Shown in pieces: positions 25,850-33,504 of a DNA stretch of 64,000 nt; positions within the stretch are counted from its first letter, which is position 1, and each line of letters starts with the position of its first letter. The notes under the pieces were generated by a model, which saw only the letters and a list, made by a program, of their open reading frames with translations, was not told the DNA's origin and did no database searches. The position numbers were made by a program, and so were the translations under genes. Origin of the DNA: Mucilaginibacter sp. SMC90. Lineage in GTDB: Bacteria > Bacteroidota > Bacteroidia > Sphingobacteriales > Sphingobacteriaceae. The DNA lies in the NCBI RefSeq assembly GCF_022811725.1, contig NZ_CP094527.1, forward strand, positions 4,774,001 to 4,838,000, written 5' to 3'.

Positions 25850-26500
25850 ATGTCAGTAACTAAAGTAAAAACCATAGCAGGGATCACCATTCCTGATAGT
25901 ACCATTGCCAACCATGCCACCGAACTTTTGTTGGAACATGGCACTGAGTTTATTTATAACCACTCGCTCAGGGTGTTCATTTTCTCTTCCCTCAACGGCG
26001 GGCGTAAACAATTAAAATACGATCCCGAATTGCTGTACGTAAGCTCCATATTTCATGACCTGGGCTTAACACCGCATTACAGCAGCGCTGATAAGCGTTT
26101 CGAGGTAGATGGCGCCAACGCAGCGCGCGATTTCTTAACAAGCTACGGTTTACCGAAAGATCAACTGCAACTGGTTTGGGATACCATTGCCCTCCATACC
26201 ACCATCGGCATAGCCGAGTATAAAGAACCGGAGGTTGCCCTGATGTATTCGGGCGTTGGCCTTGATGTAATGGGCGAAGGCTATGAAAATTTAAGCGATG
26301 CCAACAGGGAAGAGATCATTACAGCATTCCCGCGCAATGATTTTAAAAAGAAGATCATCCCTACATTTTTTGGTGGCTTTGAGCATAAAACCGAAACTAC
26401 TTTTGGTAATATCAAAGCCGATGTTTGTGCGTATATGATCCCCAATTTTCATAGGAAAAACTTTTGTGATTGTATCCTGCATTCACCATGGAAAGAATAA
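25850..26500 (+). CDS. HD-domain phosphohydrolase-like protein (cyanamide-hydratase-like)
   Basis: 216 residues from the ATG at 25850; a TTG further upstream would overlap the -7 promoter box. HD-superfamily motifs are NHSLRVFIF, SSIFHDLGLTPHY (the His-Asp pair) and DTIALHTTIGIAE. The order and spacing resemble the cyanamide hydratase-like HD enzymes found in fungi and bacteria, which hydrate small nitriles or act as metal hydrolases. It has no signal peptide. Its position after an AraC-type regulator suggests an inducible activity on a small molecule. The HD fold is firm; the substrate is not. Confidence 0.8.
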   Translation: MSVTKVKTIAGITIPDSTIANHATELLLEHGTEFIYNHSLRVFIFSSLNGGRKQLKYDPELLYVSSIFHDLGLTPHYSSADKRFEVDGANAARDFLTSYGLPKDQLQLVWDTIALHTTIGIAEYKEPEVALMYSGVGLDVMGEGYENLSDANREEIITAFPRNDFKKKIIPTFFGGFEHKTETTFGNIKADVCAYMIPNFHRKNFCDCILHSPWKE

Positions 26501-26570
26501 TGGAATTTTAAAACATTTTGTGGTTTTGATAATTGTATCATTATTAATCAACCAATTAAATATTTCCGTT

Positions 26571-27077
26571 ATGAAACATGCATTCATTTTTGGGACTACC
26601 ATTTTTTTAAGCGAGCAGAACACACTAACTTACAGCGATGGGCTTAGTAATATTGAGTTTTTGAAGATCCTTTCGTTTTATGATGATCAAAAAGGCAAAG
26701 TGCTTACTATTGATGCCAGTATCAACACACAAAACGGCGAGGCTATCAGGATAAGTGCAAACGCTAATGAAAACAGTGCTAATGTACAGCTTGATGTAAC
26801 CAGCGGCCGCATTAAGGTATTTCAACCCGGCCATGCCGAACCAGTGCTGGATGTTTACCAGTTCGATCCGCATGAGTATCCTGGTTTATCAAGCCACGTG
26901 CTTAACGAAATTCACGCGCAGCACCCTGATCATGTGGTAACCATTAAAGGAAATTTCTTTGTTGGCGGGGCACATTTCCTCATCGAAAATGAAAAGATGT
27001 TTATCGACAGTAATGGTTATGCCAATGGCGTGGAAAATGCGCACAATGGTATTATCCTGTCGGCGGCTGTGGCTTGA
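26571..27077 (+). CDS. Hypothetical protein
   Basis: 168 residues from the ATG at 26571. A longer frame from 26466 overlaps the HD gene and is unlikely. It has no signal peptide and is rich in beta-prone, polar sequence (KVLTIDASINTQNGEAIRISANANENSANVQLDVTSG is visible as several short strands, then HVVTIKGNFFVGGAHFLIENEKMF). The frame and codon use look native, but I cannot name a family. It is convergent with ligD, with a 24-bp inverted repeat between them. Confidence 0.6.
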   Translation: MKHAFIFGTTIFLSEQNTLTYSDGLSNIEFLKILSFYDDQKGKVLTIDASINTQNGEAIRISANANENSANVQLDVTSGRIKVFQPGHAEPVLDVYQFDPHEYPGLSSHVLNEIHAQHPDHVVTIKGNFFVGGAHFLIENEKMFIDSNGYANGVENAHNGIILSAAVA

Positions 27078-27115
27078 AACGATACAGGGTTTGTCATTTT
27101 GAACAGTTATACTCC

Positions 27116-27199
27116 GCGTCATTGCGAGGTACGAAGCAACCCCCGATTAGCAGCGCCGCTCTGTATAGTTTGGGATTGCTTCGTACCTCGCAATGACGC
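27116..27199. repeat. 24-bp perfect inverted repeat between convergent genes
   Basis: The left arm 27116-27139 (beginning GCGTCATTGCGAGG) is the exact complement of 27176-27199, with a 36-nt loop. It can fold into a long RNA hairpin on either strand. A degenerate relative with the same ends lies at 51638-51736. Confidence 0.8.
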
Positions 27200-27212
27200 T
27201 TTTTGTTAATTT

Positions 27213-29939
27213 TCACTCAAAAACACTCTTCGCCTTTTTAATCGTTTTCTCCAGGTCGATGCCTTTTGCCAGTACCCCTTTAAAAAGATCACCGGTTTCC
27301 TTGAGCCGATCTATAGAATTGAAAATGGTAAAATCTTTCATGGTAAGCCCAGGCTTAACCTCGTCCCAATGCAAGGGCATAGAAACAGTAGCTCCGGGTT
27401 TGGGCCGCAATGAATACGGACCGGCAATGGTAGCACCCGGGCGGTTCTGTAGAAAATCGAGGTACATTTTGCCTTTCCGGTTGGCTACCATGCGTTCCAG
27501 ACTGGTGTAATCTGGAATTTGCTTGTGCACAATATCCACAACAAGCCGTGCGAATAGCTGCGATTGATCATAATCATACTTAGCACCCAGCGGAATATAA
27601 ATATGCATCCCTGTTGAACCCGACGTTTTGCAGCATGACGGTACATCCACTGCGTCCAATACTTTTTTCACCTCCAAAGCGGCTTCAATAACCTGGTCAA
27701 AGGTATTTTTATCAGGATCGAGGTCTATCACGCAATAATCCGGGTTATCCGGCGATTTTACCCGGCTAAACCAAGGGTTCATTTCAATGCATCCTAATGA
27801 GGCCATCCAAAGTAAATATGATTCATCAGAGCCTACCAGATATTCCTTATGCTCCCCTTCCCCATTGGTATACGGAAAAGTTTTGGTGATCCAGTCGGGC
27901 GCTTTGCCTTTCACATCCTTTTGATAAAAACTTGGCCCGTGTATACCATTGGGAAACCTGTTGAGCGACATTGGCCTGTCCTTTAAATAAGGTAGAATGT
28001 AATCGGCAACCTGGTAATAGTAATTAAACATATCACGCTTGGTTACGCCATCTTCGGGCCAGTAAACTTTGCTCAGGTGGGTAAATTTAAGCTCGTGTCC
28101 GCAAATTTTGCGTACCTGGGTTTCATCCTTCGGGTTAAGCAGGGTTTTACGATCTGTATCTTTCAAGGGTTTAATAGCTTTAGCATGAGTATCGTTATCA
28201 GTGCTTTCAACTTCTTCTACCGTTTCAGTAGTATCTTTTGGGGTTTCCAGCACTACATCTTTTGCTTTTTTATCGGTACGCATTCCCTTAAAGGAGGCTT
28301 GCCGGAACACGCCATCGCCGGTTACTTCGGCAAATGCAACTTCGCAAACCAGCTCGGGTTTGAGCCAGGTAGGCTTTGCACCTAAACGCTGTGGCCTGAA
28401 CCGCGATGGCTTATCTACATCAGGTTCAACCTCAAACGGACTTTTATCGGTAATAAGGGGCTTAAACTGCTCCATCATTTCCTTTTGCAGTTTATCAGAA
28501 AAACCGGTACCCACTTTGCCAGCATATTGCAGCTTGCCTTTATCATCATACAAAGCAAGGATCAATGCGCTGAATGATTTAGAGGTGCCGGCGTTTTTAG
28601 TAAAGCCTGCAATGATCACTTCCTGCCTGCGGTGCACCTTTATTTTAAGCCACTCTTTTGAGCGAAGATCAGAAGTGTAAACACTGCTTGCTTTTTTGGC
28701 GATGATCCCCTCTAAGCCTATGCGTTCAGCAGCATTAAAAAACTCGATGCCACCGGTATCAAAAACCTTACTTTGCCGAATGCGGTCGTCATTTGTGGGG
28801 AGGATGGATGTCAATATTGCCTGGCGTTGTTTAAGGGGCAAATCCATCAGGTTTTTGCCCTCATACCAAAGGATATCGAACACATAATAAACCAGGTTGC
28901 CATCAGCCTCGCTCCTCCAGTTTTGCAGGGCTCCAAAGTCGGAGATTCCTTTATCGTTCAACACCAGGATCTCGCCATCAATTACAGCGTTTATCTGCCA
29001 GTCTTTTAATAATTTATTGATAGGGTAATACTTATCGAAAGGAAGATTATTACGGGAGATGAGTTCCGCTCCTTTTTTATCGATCACCGCAATAGCCCGA
29101 TAGCCATCCCACTTAACCTCGTAAAGCCAGTCGGGATCGTCAAAAGGCTCATCAACCATGGTGGCCTTCATGGGCTTGATGTTGGTGGGGGCTTTCGATT
29201 TGGGCGCTTTTTTCAATAACTGCTCAACATCAAAATGTTCAATATCGTTGGTATCAACTTTATCTTCCAGCTCCTGAACCGGTTCGTTCAGGGCTTTTTT
29301 TTTAATTGCCTTCTTCGGCTTTTCTAAATCCTCCTCATGCCCGCGCTGCCAAACCTTTTCGCTTGTTTTTTCCATACTTTCTATGGATTTGCCGGAAAGG
29401 ATTGATTTATCTTTTTTGGTGATGTCCCTGGCAGAAGCAAATTCGTCATTATGCTTAATGAGCAGCCAGCCGTTTTCACCCATACCATGTGTTTTAACAA
29501 GGGCGAACTCGCCCTCCAGCTTTTCGCCATGGAGTTTGATCTTTACGGAACCGGCTTTAAGCTGTTTAAGCAAGTGCTTTTCCTGCGCTTTTTTTCCTTT
29601 GATCTCATCTATCGGCTCATAGGTACCTTCGTCCCAAACAATGACGGTACCGCCGCCATATTCACCTTTGGGGATGATACCTTCAAAGTTCCGGTAATCA
29701 AAAGGATGATCCTCAACCATCATAGCAAGGCGCTTTACCTTAGGATCAGTTGAGGGGCCTTTTGGGATAGCCCAGCTTTTTAGCACGCCGTCCATCTCAA
29801 GCCTGAAATCATAGTGCAAGCGCGAAGCGTCATGTTTCTGAATCACGAACATCAGGTGATCCTTATCCTTGCTCCGGCCCGCTTTGGGTTCTTTAGTTTT
29901 GCTGAAATCGCGTTTTTCGGCATACTTTTCCAGGCTCAT
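27213..29939 (-). CDS. ligD: DNA ligase D (non-homologous end joining)
   Basis: 908 residues with three enzymatic modules in the order phosphoesterase, ligase, polymerase. The 3'-phosphoesterase is at ~35-150 (FVIQKHDASRLHYDFRLEMDG, MVEDHPFDYRNFEGIIPKGEYG). The ATP-dependent ligase is at ~255-540, with the adenylation Lys near 276 in VKWDGYRA. The archaeo-eukaryotic primase-type polymerase is at ~625-900 (VYWPEDGVTKRDM, DLDPD, RNRPGATIAGPYSLR). A long charged linker with Lys/Glu lies at ~160-240. It repairs double-strand breaks together with Ku, which is not in this window. A small DUF3606 gene ends 7 bases upstream of its start and may share its transcript. Confidence 0.95.
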   Translation of the reverse strand: MSLEKYAEKRDFSKTKEPKAGRSKDKDHLMFVIQKHDASRLHYDFRLEMDGVLKSWAIPKGPSTDPKVKRLAMMVEDHPFDYRNFEGIIPKGEYGGGTVIVWDEGTYEPIDEIKGKKAQEKHLLKQLKAGSVKIKLHGEKLEGEFALVKTHGMGENGWLLIKHNDEFASARDITKKDKSILSGKSIESMEKTSEKVWQRGHEEDLEKPKKAIKKKALNEPVQELEDKVDTNDIEHFDVEQLLKKAPKSKAPTNIKPMKATMVDEPFDDPDWLYEVKWDGYRAIAVIDKKGAELISRNNLPFDKYYPINKLLKDWQINAVIDGEILVLNDKGISDFGALQNWRSEADGNLVYYVFDILWYEGKNLMDLPLKQRQAILTSILPTNDDRIRQSKVFDTGGIEFFNAAERIGLEGIIAKKASSVYTSDLRSKEWLKIKVHRRQEVIIAGFTKNAGTSKSFSALILALYDDKGKLQYAGKVGTGFSDKLQKEMMEQFKPLITDKSPFEVEPDVDKPSRFRPQRLGAKPTWLKPELVCEVAFAEVTGDGVFRQASFKGMRTDKKAKDVVLETPKDTTETVEEVESTDNDTHAKAIKPLKDTDRKTLLNPKDETQVRKICGHELKFTHLSKVYWPEDGVTKRDMFNYYYQVADYILPYLKDRPMSLNRFPNGIHGPSFYQKDVKGKAPDWITKTFPYTNGEGEHKEYLVGSDESYLLWMASLGCIEMNPWFSRVKSPDNPDYCVIDLDPDKNTFDQVIEAALEVKKVLDAVDVPSCCKTSGSTGMHIYIPLGAKYDYDQSQLFARLVVDIVHKQIPDYTSLERMVANRKGKMYLDFLQNRPGATIAGPYSLRPKPGATVSMPLHWDEVKPGLTMKDFTIFNSIDRLKETGDLFKGVLAKGIDLEKTIKKAKSVFE

Positions 29940-29946
29940 ATTGATG

Positions 29947-30123
29947 CTATTTGTTATTCAAAAACTTGGCTACTGCGGCCGCTGAATTCCCTACAGCACG
30001 TACTGCCGTTTTTAATCTTTCGGGCCGAACACCAAATTTGTTTGCCCAATATTCAACCTCATAATTCTCACTGGTATTGATGAGGTTGCTGTCAGGCCAT
30101 CCGGTTTTGTTTTTACTGTCCAT
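29947..30123 (-). CDS. DUF3606 small protein
   Basis: 58 residues: starts MDSKNKTGWPDSNLINTSEN and continues YEVEYWANKFGVRPERL, then VRAVGNSAAAVAKFL. The pattern YEVxYWAxKFGV...AVxxVGNS is the DUF3606 signature, a family of small cytoplasmic proteins common in soil bacteria and often linked to stress-induced genes. It sits 7 bases upstream of the ligD start codon on the same strand, so the two may be co-expressed. Function not established. Confidence 0.8.
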   Translation of the reverse strand: MDSKNKTGWPDSNLINTSENYEVEYWANKFGVRPERLKTAVRAVGNSAAAVAKFLNNK

Positions 30124-30224
30124 AATTAGTTTTATAATTGATACTATATTGAACAGATAGTCCCTTGCAAAGGTTTGAGTATTAATTAATAAATTATTGT
30201 AATAAAATTAACGATCATTATAAC

Positions 30225-30335
30225 TTATTCCCACCCATCGTTTTGTTCGGCGTAGTTTGGTATCATTATGTAAATAAGTACAGCAAGGCAGGCAAGCAGC
30301 ACCAGCCGGGTTATCCAGAATATGAACATTTCCAT
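30225..30335 (-). CDS. Single-span membrane micropeptide
   Basis: 36 residues: MEMFIFWITRLVLLACLAVL leads into IYIMIPNYAEQNDGWE. A single hydrophobic helix (~3-26) is followed by a short acidic tail, with inside-positive Arg near the N-terminus. The frame starts with ATG and ends with TAA. It lies upstream of the DUF3606 gene on the same strand. A 26-bp AT-rich sequence 77 bases upstream of its start is shared with the next gene. No known family; reality rests on composition and context. Confidence 0.45.
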   Translation of the reverse strand: MEMFIFWITRLVLLACLAVLIYIMIPNYAEQNDGWE

Positions 30336-30411
30336 AGTTAATTTCTTTAGATGTTTTTAGTTCAGTTTGTTACAAAGCTGTATGCATACCGCATGCCATC
30401 ACATCATCTAT

Positions 30412-30437
30412 CTAATTATCAATAAATTAAATAAAAT
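30412..30437. repeat. 26-bp AT-rich repeat, copy 1
   Basis: CTAATTATCAATAAATTAAA... matches 31089-31114 at 25 of 26 positions. Each copy lies upstream of a small minus-strand gene (77 and 126 bases), so it may be a shared promoter-linked element. Confidence 0.45.
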
Positions 30438-30551
30438 ATCCCGATCGAAAGGTTCACCATATTTCGGGCATTGACGATTATTAGTTGCAAACCACCCTGG
30501 CACAATTAACTAAGCTTAATATCTAAAACTGTATGGAAACGGTATTAAACA

Positions 30552-30591
30552 AAAAATCCGGCGAATTGGCCTATCAACTCTCCGGATTTTT
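30552..30591 (-). terminator. Terminator of the 96-residue gene
   Basis: AAAAATCCGG (30552-30561) pairs with CCGGATTTTT (30582-30591), and a T-run follows on the minus strand. It lies 81 bases beyond the stop of the minus-strand gene at 30673. A plus-strand frame crossing it is an artefact. Confidence 0.75.
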
Positions 30592-30672
30592 GATACTCTC
30601 GGGTAAAAACTATCTCTCACGCATGAGATTTTATGAACCGAATGAAAGGCTAAATAAACAACTTACACAGAA

Positions 30673-30963
30673 TCAATTAACCAGCTGCGGGATGCACAAC
30701 GCTTCATTGACAAGCAGCCCCTTATCGCCATCCATGGTTTCGATCGTGTGAATGTATTTGTAAGTTCGGGTTAGCTGATCAAACCCCTGGTCGATAACAT
30801 TGATATTAAGATCGGATATCGGAAAATCCTCACTGTTTTGAAGGCAACGTAACCTTTGATTATTTAATTGCAAAAAATCATTGATATAACCTTTTCCGTG
30901 CAGATCGATAACCCATTTGGTTAAAGTACGATTGAGCTTTTTGCAGGTTTTTACGTTTTTCAT
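30673..30963 (-). CDS. Hypothetical small cytoplasmic protein
   Basis: 96 residues beginning MKNVKTCKKLNRTLTKWVID with a basic N-terminus, then LHGKGYINDFLQLNNQRLRCLQ, FDQLTRTYKYIHTIETMDGDKGLLV and a short tail. The region TRTYKYIHTIET looks like a conserved motif, but I cannot assign a family or role. It has its own terminator and an upstream AT-rich element shared with the micropeptide gene. An overlapping plus-strand frame is rejected. Confidence 0.6.
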   Translation of the reverse strand: MKNVKTCKKLNRTLTKWVIDLHGKGYINDFLQLNNQRLRCLQNSEDFPISDLNINVIDQGFDQLTRTYKYIHTIETMDGDKGLLVNEALCIPQLVN

Positions 30964-31220
30964 GATGTTGATTTAATTTAATACCCTGTTTATTAGCATA
31001 GTTCATCAAAAGTTATGGACTAATTTTCCGGCAAATGTTGTTCATTTTATCCGTTTTAAGCCAACAATTGAACCAAATTCACAATTCACTAATAATCAAT
31101 AAATTAAATAAAATCAATTTGAATTTCATAACTATATATCGCAAAAAACTCAATTCATCGACGAAATACAGCGCGACATAAAACACTATACATCAAACAC
31201 ATAACCATCAACAAAATAAA
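30964..31220. other. AT-rich intergenic region
   Basis: Lies upstream of the 96-residue gene and downstream of the sugar transporter. It contains the second copy of the 26-bp repeat at 31089-31114 and nothing else recognisable. Confidence 0.5.
31089..31114. repeat. 26-bp AT-rich repeat, copy 2
   Basis: Differs from the copy at 30412-30437 at one position. Confidence 0.45.
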
Positions 31221-31258
31221 ACCGGGTTTCAGCATGATGAATAGTGCTAAAACCCGGT
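31221..31258 (-). terminator. Terminator of the transporter operon
   Basis: ACCGGGTTTCAGCA (31221-31234) pairs with TGCTAAAACCCGGT (31245-31258) with one mismatch. On the minus strand it is followed by TTTTATTTTG, 27 bases after the transporter stop codon. Confidence 0.85.
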
Positions 31259-31284
31259 AAATATTAAAAAAAGAAATATTGAGA

Positions 31285-32580
31285 TTATGCTTTTACGTTA
31301 TGCCTGCCGGCTTTATGTCCTGCTGTTGAGTAATAAAGGATGAACAGGTAAATAGGGATAAGCATGATATAGGCCGACTGAGCCGAAAACCTTTCAGAAA
31401 AATAGCCGTACAGCGGTGGCAAAACCGCTCCGCCGGCAATTCCCATAACCAGCAATGAAGATGCAATTTTGGTAAAGCGGCCTAAACCTGCCAGCGCCAG
31501 CGGCCATATAGCAGGCCACATCAACGAATTGGCTAAACCAAGCAGTGCTATGCAAAATACCGATGCATAACCATGCGTAAGCAATGCTGCAGCTGTTAAA
31601 ACGATACCCAAAATTGCTGAGGCCACTAACGCTTTTTGCTGCGTTATCAGTTTCGGAATACAAAAAACACCAACCAGGTAACCAACTATCATAGATACCA
31701 GAGTACACGATGTAAAAAACTTAGCTGTTGACAAAGGAATGTGCTGAGAAGTGCCATAAAGCGAGATAGAATCGCCTGCAATAACCTCGGCTCCTACGTA
31801 AACAAACAGCGTTGCTACGCCAAGCATCAGATGTGGAAACTGCGTAATACTTGTTTTGTTGGTATTTGCCGCAGCTACAGTTTCATCTTCATGCTCTGTA
31901 TTTATTTCGGGCAGTGATGAAAAATAAATAAGTACCGCAAGTAAAATTAAAACTACTACCATAATGCCATAAGGCATGATCACTCTTGATGCCAGATCAT
32001 TAAGTTCCAGTGCTTTTTCTGTTGCACTCAAAGTTTTAAGCTTTTCAGTTATTGCGTCAATGTTAGCAAGTACCACAGTTCCTAAAATAACGGGGGCCAA
32101 AGCACCGGCTATTTTATTACAAATGCCCATGATACTTATCCTTCTTGCAGCTGTTTCGGCAGGTCCTAAAATTGTAATGTACGGGTTTGAGGCGGTTTGC
32201 AATACTGTTAATCCGGTGCCCTGAACAAACAAGCCAATTAAAAATACGCCATATGTACGGGTGATTGCGGCGGGGACAAATATTAATGCGCCTACCGCCA
32301 TTACAAATAAGCCTATGGCCATACCATTTTTAAAACCAAATTTCTTTATGGTTTTTCCGGCGGGGATACCCATTACAACGTAGGCAATATAAAAAGCCGT
32401 GGTTACAAAATAGGCTTCCTTAGTGCTTAACTCGCATGCTATTTTTAAATACGGAATTAGTGTACCGTTCATCCAGGTTACAAAACCAAAAATGAAAAAC
32501 AAAGCACCGATAATTACAATGGGGTTTATCGCCGATTTTTTTACCGGCGATTCGATTACAGAGGTTGTTGCCTGGGCCAT
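31285..32580 (-). CDS. gluP: Glucose/galactose-type MFS sugar transporter (FHS family)
   Basis: 431 residues, about 12 spans. FFIFGFVTWMNGTLIPYLKIACELS, VVMGIPAGKTIKKFGFKNGM, QTASNPYITILGP and RRISIMGICNKIAGALAPVILG are typical of the fucose/galactose/glucose proton symporter family, particularly the GluP group. It moves a monosaccharide across the inner membrane. The CBM9-like gene 27 bases upstream belongs to the same operon, so the pair may handle a sugar released outside the cell. GluP versus FucP specificity cannot be settled by eye. Confidence 0.88.
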   Translation of the reverse strand: MAQATTSVIESPVKKSAINPIVIIGALFFIFGFVTWMNGTLIPYLKIACELSTKEAYFVTTAFYIAYVVMGIPAGKTIKKFGFKNGMAIGLFVMAVGALIFVPAAITRTYGVFLIGLFVQGTGLTVLQTASNPYITILGPAETAARRISIMGICNKIAGALAPVILGTVVLANIDAITEKLKTLSATEKALELNDLASRVIMPYGIMVVVLILLAVLIYFSSLPEINTEHEDETVAAANTNKTSITQFPHLMLGVATLFVYVGAEVIAGDSISLYGTSQHIPLSTAKFFTSCTLVSMIVGYLVGVFCIPKLITQQKALVASAILGIVLTAAALLTHGYASVFCIALLGLANSLMWPAIWPLALAGLGRFTKIASSLLVMGIAGGAVLPPLYGYFSERFSAQSAYIMLIPIYLFILYYSTAGHKAGRHNVKA

Positions 32581-32607
32581 AGTATGTTATTTTAATTAGA
32601 GGTATTT

Positions 32608-33252
32608 TTAAACGAACTTTATTGTACCAAAAAACTGCGACAAATGAAAATCGGGCACGGGGCTATCAATATTACTCCAGCTTATAAAATGCGGCTCGGG
32701 CAATTCGTCGCCGCATTTAAAAAAGTTTGCCTTGCTCATTGTTCCTTTCAATGATTTTATATCATGGTAAATAAAAACATCAAAAGGGATCAGTAATGTC
32801 AACTCCCATGAATTAAAACCGGTTGAATCCGGAGTGCTGTTAATATTACCTGACGATTTTATGTTTCCCACTTTGTCATCGGGTATAGCTTTCCTCTCAT
32901 TACGATCTTTACCGAAGCCAACCAATGCGGTTCCGAGCGCATTAAATTCCAGATTGTAATAATTGCTATCATCGTCAAACCCTATAAAAAGCTCTACACA
33001 GCTATCTTTATAAACAGGGTCGTTTGCACTCGTATATATCGCCCTGCTATGCAGCTCCTTTACATAATATTTTAGTACAATGGCATCTTCTGTATAAGCT
33101 ATTGAAAAGCTAACTGATGGAAAATACCCTGTATCGCTCCATAAAAGATTATCAATAGCATACTTTTTCTCCTTGTTAACTAAGGCAGATAGCTCATCAA
33201 GATCATTTTCGTTGTAAGTACCCAGAATAAATTGGGCATAAACTTCTTTCAC
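32608..33252 (-). CDS. Carbohydrate-binding family 9-like protein
   Basis: 214 residues from the GTG at 33252; a second GTG at 33297 would add 15 residues that do not look like the family N-terminus. Features of CBM9-like proteins include the WSDTGYFPSVSFSIAYTEDAIVLKYYVKE region, DSCVELFI, YYNLEFNALG and WELTLLIPF. No signal peptide is visible in either form, so the protein may be intracellular or exported in another way. It precedes the sugar transporter by 27 bases. Sugar specificity unknown. Confidence 0.8.
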   Translation of the reverse strand: MKEVYAQFILGTYNENDLDELSALVNKEKKYAIDNLLWSDTGYFPSVSFSIAYTEDAIVLKYYVKELHSRAIYTSANDPVYKDSCVELFIGFDDDSNYYNLEFNALGTALVGFGKDRNERKAIPDDKVGNIKSSGNINSTPDSTGFNSWELTLLIPFDVFIYHDIKSLKGTMSKANFFKCGDELPEPHFISWSNIDSPVPDFHLSQFFGTIKFV

Positions 33253-33504
33253 CGTTGTTTTATAAATTATTTCAGTTTCAATGTACCAAAAACTCACCTT
33301 TAACCCAAAGCAAATACCTAATTAACGAGTAAACACTAATTATTTCACCAAAATAGGTAAAAAGTTTATAAATTATTTACAAATCTATTTTTTACTTTTT
33401 AAAAAAATATAAAAACTTAGTCACTTAGACAAATGCTTTACCTTTCGGCAATTTCACTTTCTTTTCTGCGCAATAATTAACTATCTTGTACTAACCAATT
33501 TGTT

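Noticed and set aside
27213..29939. Long antisense frames inside ligD, susC and the kinase genes
   Set aside because: They are shadows of long real genes on the opposite strand, with no signals of their own.
30493..30512. TGGCAC string as a sigma-54 -24 element
   Set aside because: The -12 position does not contain GC at the required spacing.
30533..30751. 72-codon plus-strand reading frame
   Set aside because: It runs through the terminator at 30552-30591 and overlaps the better supported minus-strand gene at 30673-30963.
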